A DNA stretch of 8,827 bases from positions 1 through 8,827 of the forward strand of contig DPZQ01000116.1 of assembly GCA_003536295.1 (NCBI GenBank), read 5' to 3'. A program made the translations under genes and the position numbers. The notes beneath the pieces were generated by a model. It was given only the letters and a program-made list of their open reading frames with translations, made no database searches and was not told the origin of the DNA. The stretch comes from Rhodobacter sp. (GTDB lineage: Bacteria > Pseudomonadota > Alphaproteobacteria > Rhodobacterales > Rhodobacteraceae). Every line of letters begins with the position of its first letter. Within the stretch, counting starts at the first letter, position 1. Of this stretch, positions 1 through 6,116 are shown in pieces.

Positions 1-1
1 G

Positions 2-1087
2 GCCAAAGAAAAAGAGATCGAAGATCGTTGGCGCAAAATGCCAAGCCCGCAGACGGCCCGGCATTTGTCGAATAATGTCGAACCCGAAGTGGTAGAGGCG
101 CTGCGCAATGCCGTTGTGGCGGCGTATCCAAAATTGTCGCACCGCTATTATAAGTTAAAAGCCAAATGGTTGGGGCTAGAGCGTTTGCAAGTTTGGGATC
201 GCAACGCCCCCTTGCCTATGGATGCCAGCGATCTGGTCACATGGGAACAAGCGCGCGACACGGTTTTACAAGCTTATGGCGCTTTTTCACCCAAATTGGC
301 GGCATTAGCCGAACCGTTCTTTCAGAAAGGTTGGATTGACGCAGGCGTGAAAGCTGGAAAAGCACCAGGCGCCTTTGCCCACCCAACCGTCACTACTGTG
401 CATCCTTATGTTATGCTCAACTACATGGGAAAACCGCGCGATGTGATGGTTTTGGCGCACGAGCTAGGCCACGGCGTGCATCAGGTTCTGGCCGCAGATC
501 AGGGCGAGCTTTTATCCGCAACCCCCCTGACCTTGGCCGAGACCGCCTCTGTTTTTGGGGAAATGCTGACCTTCCGCCGCCTGCTTGACCAAGCCACCAC
601 CAAGGCTGAGCGCAAAACACTTTTGGCTGGAAAAGTCGAAGATATGATCAACACAGTCGTGCGTCAGATTGCCTTTTACGATTTTGAATGTAAATTGCAC
701 GCCGCACGCCTTGAGGGCGAACTGACCCCCGACGACATCAACGCGCTTTGGATGTCAGTTCAGGCCCAAAGTCTTGGTGAAGTCTTTGATTTCATGGACG
801 GGTATGAAACCTTTTGGGCCTATATCCCGCATTTCGTCCATTCCCCCTTTTACGTCTACGCCTATGCATTTGGTGACGGCTTAGTGAATGCGCTTTATGC
901 CGCCTACGCCGACGGCCTGCCCGATTTCGAAGAAAAATATTTCGCGCTTTTGAAAGCGGGCGGATCTATGCACCATAAAGAGCTTCTCGCCCCATTTGGT
1001 CTGGACGCGACCGATCCTAAATTTTGGGACAAGGGCCTTGATATGATCGCAGGCTTTATTGACGAATTAGAGGCGATGGAAGATTAG
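2..1087 (+). CDS. pepF: M3-family oligoendopeptidase (PepF-type), 5' end outside window
   Basis: A zinc metallopeptidase that would cleave short peptides in the cytosol, helping to recycle peptides released by other proteases. The reading frame is open from base 2, so this is the C-terminal 361 residues of a protein that in this family is usually about 600 residues long; the ATG at 38 is internal. The zinc-binding and catalytic motif HELGH is at bases 458-472, and the third ligand is the Glu at 539-541 in the segment LTLAETASVFGEM. The C-terminal part has the family pattern: a Tyr-rich stretch before FGDGLVNALY, then LLKAGGS, a KELLAPFGLD-type segment, and DPKFWDKGLDMI near the end. A short terminator hairpin follows the stop, and the next gene converges on it. 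Assignment to M3 is very secure; the exact subfamily (pepF/M3) is from recalled resemblance. Confidence 0.9.
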   Translation, partial: AKEKEIEDRWRKMPSPQTARHLSNNVEPEVVEALRNAVVAAYPKLSHRYYKLKAKWLGLERLQVWDRNAPLPMDASDLVTWEQARDTVLQAYGAFSPKLAALAEPFFQKGWIDAGVKAGKAPGAFAHPTVTTVHPYVMLNYMGKPRDVMVLAHELGHGVHQVLAADQGELLSATPLTLAETASVFGEMLTFRRLLDQATTKAERKTLLAGKVEDMINTVVRQIAFYDFECKLHAARLEGELTPDDINALWMSVQAQSLGEVFDFMDGYETFWAYIPHFVHSPFYVYAYAFGDGLVNALYAAYADGLPDFEEKYFALLKAGGSMHHKELLAPFGLDATDPKFWDKGLDMIAGFIDELEAMED

Positions 1088-1110
1088 GGGCATTACTGCC
1101 CCCCCTTTTT
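1087..1110 (+). terminator. Short hairpin terminator after the M3 peptidase gene
   Basis: GGGGCA (1087-1092) pairs perfectly with TGCCCC (1097-1102) around a TTAC loop. Three more C and then five T follow at 1106-1110. The hairpin overlaps the last base of the stop codon and fills the 24-bp gap to the convergent oxidoreductase gene. The stem is short and three bases separate it from the T-run, so it may be weak. Confidence 0.55.
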
Positions 1111-1111
1111 C

Positions 1112-2098
1112 TTAAATTTCTGTTGCAACTGCAAAGACCTGATCGATCATCGCTTGCGTCCCGCGCGAAAATTCTAGCGGGCAGGCATAGGGGGCACCCG
1201 TTTGCGCCGCGTGACCAAAGGCTTCGACTTGGGTAATATAGTGATTGGCGGCGGGCCACCGCTCTACTTGGGTCACCAGGCCCGGTTGGTGCCATTCGAG
1301 CCGTGCAATATCATATACATTGGCATTAAAGGGAGCGGTAAGGCGCAACATCCCTTTATCTCCTTGGAACACAACCTCTTGACGCAGGAAAAGCCGCATC
1401 GAGGTCATCGCCGCATAGGTGAAGCGCCCCATCGGTCCTTGCATCGTGCCAATAACTTTGGCGAATGTATCAATGCCATTTTCCAACTTTATTTGCGCGC
1501 TTAAATCAAGCGGTTCTGCATCGGTGACATAGCGCACCGAGCTATAGGTATAAACGCCAATATCACGAATACCACCGCCACCCGTTTCGGGGCGGTTACG
1601 TATATTGTCTCTATCGGTTCGGTTATCATAGGAAAAATTAGCATCCACGTGTTCAACAGTGCCAATCGCCCCCGATCGCACCAAGGCACGGGCGCGCTCC
1701 CACTGGGGGTGATGCACGATCATATAGGCTTCAGCGACCAGTTTGCCCGACGCATCACGCGCTTTGATCAGCTGATCTATTTCATTGGCCTGCATTGCAA
1801 TTGGCTTTTCGGTTAAAACATGTTTGCCCGCTGCAACGGCTTTGAGCGTCCATTCGACATGCAAATGATTAGGCAAGGGAATATAGACCACATCGATTGA
1901 CGGGTCGGCCAGCAGGGCTTCATAGCTCTCATGCAAGACCAAACCAGGGGCGATAGCGGAAAATTCGGCCCCACGTGCCACGTTTGAAGTAGCCAAAGCC
2001 GCGAAGCGGGAGGCGCGGGCTGCATTAATTGCGGGTGCCATATGTTCAAGCGCAAACTTTGACCCACCCAAAATACCCCAATTCATGGTTTCAGTCAT
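1112..2098 (-). CDS. Gfo/Idh/MocA-family NAD(P)-dependent oxidoreductase
   Basis: A predicted cytosolic dehydrogenase of 328 residues, probably acting on a sugar, sugar alcohol or similar polyol; the substrate cannot be read from the sequence. The N-terminal Rossmann fold begins WGILGGSKFA (residues 7-16), the GxxGxxxxA spacing found in one branch of this family rather than the textbook GxGxxG. EKP at 97-99 is the family's conserved cofactor-side and catalytic lysine motif. The C-terminal domain opens with GGGGIRDIGVY at 173-183, the characteristic start of that fold. The start was placed at the ATG at 2098 because AGAAGG lies 8 bases upstream; the in-frame extension to 2140 has no such site. 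It appears monocistronic, with the rpoH terminator upstream of it and the M3 peptidase gene converging downstream. Family is certain, specific function unknown. Confidence 0.92.
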   Translation of the reverse strand: MTETMNWGILGGSKFALEHMAPAINAARASRFAALATSNVARGAEFSAIAPGLVLHESYEALLADPSIDVVYIPLPNHLHVEWTLKAVAAGKHVLTEKPIAMQANEIDQLIKARDASGKLVAEAYMIVHHPQWERARALVRSGAIGTVEHVDANFSYDNRTDRDNIRNRPETGGGGIRDIGVYTYSSVRYVTDAEPLDLSAQIKLENGIDTFAKVIGTMQGPMGRFTYAAMTSMRLFLRQEVVFQGDKGMLRLTAPFNANVYDIARLEWHQPGLVTQVERWPAANHYITQVEAFGHAAQTGAPYACPLEFSRGTQAMIDQVFAVATEI

Positions 2099-2157
2099 AT
2101 TTATTACCTTCTGATCGTTTATCTGACCATAGCCCGCCAATTAGGGAATGAGAATGG

Positions 2158-2184
2158 AAAAAGCCCCGCAAAACGGCGGGGCTT
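2158..2184 (-). terminator. Rho-independent terminator of rpoH
   Basis: A perfect 9-bp stem is formed by AAGCCCCGC (2161-2169) and GCGGGGCTT (2176-2184) with a 6-base loop. Read on the - strand, the stem runs directly into TTTTT (bases 2162 down to 2158). It sits 22 bases past the rpoH stop codon and before the oxidoreductase start at 2098, so it should isolate the two genes. On the + strand there is no T-run. Confidence 0.85.
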
Positions 2185-2205
2185 AACACTCTTTTGGGCG
2201 TTTTT

Positions 2206-3102
2206 TTAGGCGGGCACAGTCATACCCTTATCACGAGCCATTTCACGCATGCGCATTTGCAGTTTTTCAAAAGCACGCACCTCTATTTGGCGCACCCGCT
2301 CACGTGAGACTTTATAGGTTTCTGATAGTGCCTCTAAGGTTTCGGGCTCATCGGTCAAGCGTCTTTTCCTCAGGATTTCGCGCTCACGCTCATTTAACAC
2401 ATCCATCGCTTGGGCCAAAAGCGCGTGACGTGTCTCAAATTCATTGCGTTCAGCATAGTCCTGGGCTTGGTCAGAATCGTCATCCTCTAGCCAATCTTGC
2501 CACTGGGTTGACCCATCGCCATCAGATCCAACCATCACGTTAAGCGAGGCATCTCCCCCCGACATACGGCGGTTCATATCGACGACTTCCGTTTCTGTAA
2601 CCGACAGGTCTTGCGCAATTCGGGCCAATATTTCGGGGCGTAGGTCCCCATCTTCTAAAGCACCCAGCTTTGATTTCACTTTGCGGAGATTAAAGAACAA
2701 CTTCTTTTGCGCCGAGGTGGTGCCAATTTTTACCAACGACCAAGACCGCAAAATATATTCCTGGATCGAAGCCCTTATCCACCACATCGCATAGGTCGCC
2801 AAACGAAAGCCTTTTTCAGGGTCAAACCGTTTAACGGCCTGCATCAGCCCGACATTGGCTTCTGATACGACTTCGGCTTGTGGCAAGCCGTAGCCACGAT
2901 AACCCATGGCAATTTTAGCCGCTAAGCGCAGGTGGCTTGTGACCATTTTATGGGCAGCGGCGGTGTCTTGATGGTCAACCCAACGTTTGGCCAACATATA
3001 TTCTTCTTCAGGTTCCAACATTGGAAATTTGCGAATTTCCTGCAAATAACGGCTCATGCCCTGATCTGGGCTGGGGGCAGGTAGATTTGAATAATTACTC
3101 AT
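2206..3102 (-). CDS. rpoH: RNA polymerase heat-shock sigma factor RpoH (sigma-32)
   Basis: A group 3 sigma factor of 298 residues, the usual alphaproteobacterial length, that directs core RNA polymerase to heat-shock promoters (chaperones, proteases). Region 2 is clear: ANVGLMQAVKRFDPEKGFR at about 82-100 and TYAMWWIRASIQEYI at about 103-117. The RpoH box QKKLFFNLR at 132-140 is the family signature, tied to core binding and to chaperone/FtsH-dependent control. Region 4.2 is the helix-turn-helix around 256-281 (YKVSRERVRQIEVRAFEKL). The start at 3102 gives the expected MSNYSNLPAPSP N-terminus; the 30-residue extension to 3192 is unlike the family. There is only a weak GGAA before this ATG. 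rluD lies 116 bp upstream on the same strand, and a strong terminator follows. Many roseobacters carry RpoHI and RpoHII; N-terminus and neighbour suggest RpoHI, an inference. The nearby hflKC region is relevant because FtsH degrades sigma-32 in E. coli. Confidence 0.96.
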   Translation of the reverse strand: MSNYSNLPAPSPDQGMSRYLQEIRKFPMLEPEEEYMLAKRWVDHQDTAAAHKMVTSHLRLAAKIAMGYRGYGLPQAEVVSEANVGLMQAVKRFDPEKGFRLATYAMWWIRASIQEYILRSWSLVKIGTTSAQKKLFFNLRKVKSKLGALEDGDLRPEILARIAQDLSVTETEVVDMNRRMSGGDASLNVMVGSDGDGSTQWQDWLEDDDSDQAQDYAERNEFETRHALLAQAMDVLNEREREILRKRRLTDEPETLEALSETYKVSRERVRQIEVRAFEKLQMRMREMARDKGMTVPA

Positions 3103-3136
3103 TTTTCCATACTCTCGTGACCATTCATAGATTGGA

Positions 3137-3180
3137 CATGCTATAAATGGGCAGCACTTGGCCAAAAGTCCAGTGGTGCG
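3137..3180 (-). promoter_or_regulatory. Candidate rpoH promoter with sigma-32-like -10
   Basis: In the gap between rluD and rpoH the - strand reads GCCCATTTA at 3152-3144, one mismatch from the E. coli sigma-32 -10 consensus CCCCATTTA, and it overlaps a TATAGC. A transcript starting just downstream would have a leader of about 35 bases. No good CTTGAA-type -35 lies 13-15 bases upstream; the bases there read GGACTT. The element is suggestive only. Confidence 0.3.
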
Positions 3181-3218
3181 GCACAAAATCACAGCAATTT
3201 TAACTAAACATAAATAAA

Positions 3219-4283
3219 TTAATGGGCCTTTGGCGGTTTTGAGTTACGCAGCTCTTCAATCAAAGCGGCCATGTCGGTGGGTAACGGCGATTCGAACTGC
3301 ATCCGTTTTTTGGTTTTTGGATGGATAAATCCCAAACTGGCTGCGTGCAACGCTTGGCGAGGAAAAGCGTTTGCCATATCCGCCACCGGATCCCCGACCG
3401 AGCGCGCAGCCACGCGTCTGCGCCCACCGTAGGTATCATCGCCCAAAAGCGCGTGGCCTGCATAAGACATATGCACCCGAATTTGATGGGTACGCCCCGT
3501 TTCAAGCCAGCATTCAACTAAGGCCGCCGCTTCAGGCGCGCCAAAGCTTTCGAGCACCCGAACCCGAGTGACAGCATGGCGGCCAAAGCCAAACAATACC
3601 GCTTGGCGCTGGCGATCAGTTTTATGGCGCGCCAAGTTTGTGGCAATTTTCACAATGCCGCCAGTTTCAAAGCTGACCCCTTGAATGCCGCGCAACCTAG
3701 GATCAGCGGCATTGGGGGCGCCATGCACCACGGCTAAATAATGGCGCGTGACCGAGTGATCTTCGAATTGTGCAGCCAGAGCGTGGTGGGCTTTGTCTGT
3801 CTTGGCCACCACCAAAAGTCCCGACGTGTCTTTATCAATTCTGTGCACTATGCCCGGGCGCTTAACCCCACCCACGCCCGACAGGCTGTCGGCACAGTGA
3901 TAAAGCAAGGCGTTCACCAAAGTGCCGTTCCAAGATCCGGGGGCAGGATGCACCACCATGCCCACAGGCTTATCAACTACAATCAATTCATCATCTTCAT
4001 AAACGATCGAGATAGGGATATTTTGGGGCAAAGTATCAAGCTCGATCGCTTCGCCCAGCATGATCATAAACTCTTGCCCCTCAAACACTCTTGTTTTGGG
4101 ATTGGTGATAGGTACACCGTCAAGCGTCACCGCCCCTTCAGCGATTAATTTCATCAAACGCGAGCGCGACAATGACGCTTTCTCTGGCACCTCGCGTACA
4201 AGAGCTTTATCAAGTCGGTCAGGGGGATCTTCGCCAATGGTTACGGTTAAGATTTCTAGATCTTTTTCAAAAGGCTCTGCCAT
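3219..4283 (-). CDS. rluD: 23S rRNA pseudouridine synthase, RluD type
   Basis: Isomerises uridines to pseudouridine in 23S rRNA (in E. coli RluD acts on helix 69 at 1911, 1915 and 1917), supporting ribosome assembly. The 354-residue protein has an N-terminal S4 RNA-binding domain (about 21-75) and then the RluA-family catalytic domain. The signature HRIDKDTSG at 147-155 contains the catalytic Asp150. Further conserved blocks are VVDKPVGMVVHP (102-113), LETGRTHQIRVHM (260-272) and GDDTYGGRR (281-289). ATG at 4283 is supported by GGAG 8 bases upstream. That ribosome-binding site lies inside the coding region of the divergent gene that begins at 4282, and the two start codons overlap. rpoH follows 116 bp downstream on the same strand with no obvious terminator between, so read-through is possible. 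RluA/RluD family is certain; RluD over RluC or RluA rests on the S4 domain and overall resemblance. Confidence 0.93.
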   Translation of the reverse strand: MAEPFEKDLEILTVTIGEDPPDRLDKALVREVPEKASLSRSRLMKLIAEGAVTLDGVPITNPKTRVFEGQEFMIMLGEAIELDTLPQNIPISIVYEDDELIVVDKPVGMVVHPAPGSWNGTLVNALLYHCADSLSGVGGVKRPGIVHRIDKDTSGLLVVAKTDKAHHALAAQFEDHSVTRHYLAVVHGAPNAADPRLRGIQGVSFETGGIVKIATNLARHKTDRQRQAVLFGFGRHAVTRVRVLESFGAPEAAALVECWLETGRTHQIRVHMSYAGHALLGDDTYGGRRRVAARSVGDPVADMANAFPRQALHAASLGFIHPKTKKRMQFESPLPTDMAALIEELRNSKPPKAH

Positions 4284-4596
4284 GGTTCAGGCTCCAACGC
4301 CCGAAGGCCTACCGCCTTCGCTCAAGATTTTAAAGGGACTCGTGATAGGCTTAACGCTCACGATGATTATCGCGGTCATAACGGTGGTTTGGCTACTTGT
4401 CACGCGAATGCCAAGTGCTTTGGCACAAAGATCGCTTATTTTGCCCCAAAATATCGCTTTACCCGTAGGAGAGAAAGCCCAATCTTTCACATTGGGGCCC
4501 AATTATTTGACCGTGATCACCCAAAGCGGGGCGCTTTTGGTTTTTTCGCTTGATGGAACCAAACTTTTAAAAACTATTCCAAACGCCTTGCCCTAA
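4282..4596 (+). CDS. Small single-pass membrane protein, DUF6476-like
   Basis: A protein of 104 residues with no known function. A short Pro-rich N-terminus is followed by one hydrophobic helix at about 19-41 flanked by KILKG and TRMP. The remaining 60 or so residues form a beta-rich tail (FTLGPNYLTVITQSGALLVFSLDG), probably periplasmic if the N-terminus is inside. From memory this matches a short Rhodobacterales-restricted family (DUF6476), which I associate with a position next to rluD; I cannot confirm that here. An in-frame reading extends left to 4060, but it is antisense to rluD. The ATG at 4282 fits better, with AAAAGG 7 bases upstream and a start that overlaps the rluD ATG. The DUF1178 gene follows 105 bp downstream with no terminator, so the two may be cotranscribed. 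Confidence 0.72.
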   Translation: MVQAPTPEGLPPSLKILKGLVIGLTLTMIIAVITVVWLLVTRMPSALAQRSLILPQNIALPVGEKAQSFTLGPNYLTVITQSGALLVFSLDGTKLLKTIPNALP

Positions 4597-4701
4597 AGCG
4601 CGCACAGAGGCATAGCTTTCATTTTAAGCGAATAGGTTTTGGGACGGCTTGATTTCATCAGCTATTTCGCAGTTTCGATAAGGATAAAGGTTGGAGATCA
4701 T

Positions 4702-5199
4702 ATGATCCGTTATTCGCTAAAATGTGACAATGATCATACGTTTGACAGCTGGTTTCGCTCGGCTGCTGATTATGAACAGTTGCAAAAGCAAAATCTGATC
4801 AGCTGTACGCTTTGCGGATCAAACCATGTGACCAAGTTACTGATGTCCCCCGCCGTGCGCCGTGCACGCCCAGCCCAGCCCAAACCCCAAGCAGAGGGTA
4901 AATCCGAAACGATCACCAAATCCGCCGTAGCACAAAAGCATCCAAACAATTTAACTGGTTTTTTGACCGCCCCCACGTCACAGCTTGAAACCGCTATGGC
5001 GGCCTTACGCAAACACGTTGAAGAAAACTCAGAATATGTTGGAGAAAATTTCGCCGCCGAAGCGCGCGCTATTCATGAGGGCGCAGCCCCAGAACGCGCC
5101 ATCTATGGCGAGGCCAAAGCCCAAGACGCCCGCGCGCTGATTGAGGAGGGAGTGCCACTGGCCCCTCTGCCCTTTATTCCAAAACGTAAGGTGAATTAA
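4702..5199 (+). CDS. DUF1178 family protein with zinc-ribbon-like N-terminus
   Basis: A 165-residue cytosolic protein of unknown function, at the normal family length. The N-terminus MIRYSLKCDNDHTFDSWF is the DUF1178 hallmark. Cys8, His12 and the pair Cys35/Cys38 (CTLCGS) form a probable zinc-ribbon, followed by VTKLLMSPAVRR. The middle (about 50-85) is Pro, Ala and Lys rich and likely disordered. The C-terminal third is helical and conserved in type, with EARAIHEGAAPERAIYGEA and ALIEEGVPLAPLP. The start at 4702 is set by GGAG 5 bases upstream; a TTG-started extension to 4639 lacks support. The stop lies only 4 bp from the stop of the convergent ferredoxin gene. Confidence 0.88.
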   Translation: MIRYSLKCDNDHTFDSWFRSAADYEQLQKQNLISCTLCGSNHVTKLLMSPAVRRARPAQPKPQAEGKSETITKSAVAQKHPNNLTGFLTAPTSQLETAMAALRKHVEENSEYVGENFAAEARAIHEGAAPERAIYGEAKAQDARALIEEGVPLAPLPFIPKRKVN

Positions 5200-5203
5200 G
5201 TCG

Positions 5204-5527
5204 TTATATTTGCTTTTCAGGCAATTGTACGACTAGGCCATCAAGTTCGGATGTGACTTTGATCTGACATGTCAACCGCGAACGCGCTGCGTCAGGTTGC
5301 CATGCAAAATCCAACATATCTGCTTCCATCGGGTCTTTTGCGGGTAACCGATCAACCCACTCGTGCGCAATATAAACGTGGCAGGTCGAGCAGGCGCAGG
5401 CCCCGCCGCAATCTGCTTCAATTCCAGGCACCCCATTATCACGCGCTCCTTCCATCACGGTCAGGCCGTTTGTGACTTCAATCACATGTGCGGTACCATT
5501 ATGTTCCAGGTAAGTAATTTTCGCCAT
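5204..5527 (-). CDS. [2Fe-2S] ferredoxin, adrenodoxin/FdVI type
   Basis: A soluble one-electron carrier of 107 residues. Cys40, Cys46, Cys49 and Cys87 give the C-x5-C-x2-C-x37-C ligand pattern of vertebrate-type/ISC-type ferredoxins, such as Rhodobacter capsulatus FdVI and E. coli Fdx, rather than plant-type ones. An extra Cys44 lies inside the cluster loop. The segment DPMEADMLDFAW at about 65-76 is the acidic helix that contacts partner reductases in this family. Likely roles are electron supply to Fe-S cluster assembly or to a P450 or other oxygenase; no partner gene is in the window. The ATG at 5527 is chosen because AAGGA sits 7 bases upstream and the family begins MAKITYLEH; the frame stays open to 5632, but that extension looks like chance. 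Its mRNA must end inside or beyond the convergent DUF1178 gene, as no terminator lies between them. Confidence 0.93.
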   Translation of the reverse strand: MAKITYLEHNGTAHVIEVTNGLTVMEGARDNGVPGIEADCGGACACSTCHVYIAHEWVDRLPAKDPMEADMLDFAWQPDAARSRLTCQIKVTSELDGLVVQLPEKQI

Positions 5528-5682
5528 TTTACAGTCCTTCACCTGACCAGTCCGAGCCGACAGTCTTTCAAGCGACTTTCTAATATTTTTTTTCGCCCTT
5601 GGCCAGAGGGGCAAAAGATTTATACCTTGCATTTTAGCAAAGTGTTCTTTATTTGTTCTGTCTCCTTAGCAACAGGTCATCA
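5528..5682. other. 155-bp divergent intergenic region, ferredoxin / OB-fold gene
   Basis: This stretch must hold the promoters of the leftward ferredoxin gene and the rightward OB-fold gene. It contains a run of eight T (about 5585-5592) and a flawed inverted repeat, TTTTTCGCCC against GGGGCAAAA, at about 5586-5616. That hairpin has no T-run after it on either strand, so it is not a standard terminator. On the - strand TATAAA occurs at about 5623-5618 as a possible ferredoxin -10, but no good -35 was seen. No remnant of DnaE2 coding sequence is recognisable here in any + frame. Confidence 0.4.
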
Positions 5683-6060
5683 ATGTCTGATTGGCTTATA
5701 CCCACGCCCCCACCCAACAGTTGGCCCAAGCCCCCCCATGCTTTGCCCGCCGCCCGCTTAAATGAGCCCTCAGTAGGGGCGCGGGTCTGTGTGGCAGGTT
5801 TAGTCTTGGTACGCCAAAGGCCAGGAACGGCAAAGGGGGTTATTTTCGTCACACTGGAAGATGAGACGGGCACCTGCAATGTGATGGTGTGGGCCAAAGT
5901 CTTTGAGAAATTCCGCCGCGCAGTGATTGCAGGACGGTTATTGCGGGTTACGGGGCGGCTGCAACGCGAAGCTGGGGTGGTGCATCTTTTGGCCGATCAG
6001 ATTGAAGATCTGTCATCGTTGCTTGACCTTTTGATAAAGCCACACGCGGCATCGCCATAA
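5683..6060 (+). CDS. Stand-alone OB-fold protein: C-terminal fragment of error-prone polymerase DnaE2/ImuC
   Basis: A 125-residue protein that closely resembles the last part of DnaE2 (ImuC), the lesion-bypass polymerase alpha subunit, which is normally over 1000 residues. Residues 35-47 (VCVAGLVLVRQRP) and 48-63 (GTAKGVIFVTLEDETG) match the start of the DnaE2 OB-fold. They are followed by NVMVWAKVFEKFR (66-78), GRLQREAGVVHLL (91-103) and the DLSSLLDLL close. No polymerase or PHP domain is encoded upstream, and the usual RSRDFR-type polymerase C-terminus is missing. The reading frame is intact and ends with a normal stop. The start is uncertain: ATG at 5683 has a weak AGG about 9 bases upstream, and a TTG at 5653 would add ten residues. 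It could be a relic of a lost imuAB-dnaE2 cassette or a retained small nucleic-acid-binding protein; an intact frame slightly favours retention. Confidence 0.75.
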   Translation: MSDWLIPTPPPNSWPKPPHALPAARLNEPSVGARVCVAGLVLVRQRPGTAKGVIFVTLEDETGTCNVMVWAKVFEKFRRAVIAGRLLRVTGRLQREAGVVHLLADQIEDLSSLLDLLIKPHAASP

Positions 6061-6087
6061 AAGAAGGCAGGCCACAAGGCCTGCCTT
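6058..6087 (-). terminator. Strong hairpin terminator between convergent OB-fold and degP genes
   Basis: AAGGCAGGCC (6064-6073) and GGCCTGCCTT (6078-6087) form a perfect 10-bp stem with an ACAA loop. Read on the - strand the stem is followed by CTTTTA, fitting a terminator for the protease gene that ends at 6117. On the + strand only two T follow, so termination of the OB-fold gene would be less efficient, although the same hairpin may serve both. Confidence 0.8.
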
Positions 6088-6116
6088 AAGGGTTAAGAAC
6101 ACGTTTAAAGGTAAGG

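Noticed and set aside
3155..3176. Imperfect inverted repeat CACTTGG...CCAGTG between rluD and rpoH
   Set aside because: Only about six pairs with a bulge and no T-run, so it is not convincing as an rluD terminator or an operator.
3103..3192. 30-residue N-terminal extension of RpoH
   Set aside because: RpoH proteins start at the MSNYSNLPAP region; the extension overlaps the leader and candidate promoter.
3741..4148. 135-codon open frame on the + strand within rluD
   Set aside because: Lies wholly antisense to a well-conserved rluD, has no ribosome-binding site worth noting and no recognisable protein features; it is a by-product of rluD codon use.
4060..4281. In-frame leftward extension of the small membrane protein gene
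   Set aside because: It is antisense to rluD, low in family-like features, and the ATG at 4282 has a well-placed AAAAGG.
5586..5616. Hairpin-like repeat with a T-run between the ferredoxin and OB-fold genes
   Set aside because: It lies upstream of both divergent genes, and the T-run is on the wrong side of the stem for termination of either; the stem also has an unpaired base.
5528..5632. 35-residue in-frame N-terminal extension of the ferredoxin
   Set aside because: The family begins at MAKI with AAGGA just upstream; the extension has no target-peptide character needed in a bacterium and no ribosome-binding support.
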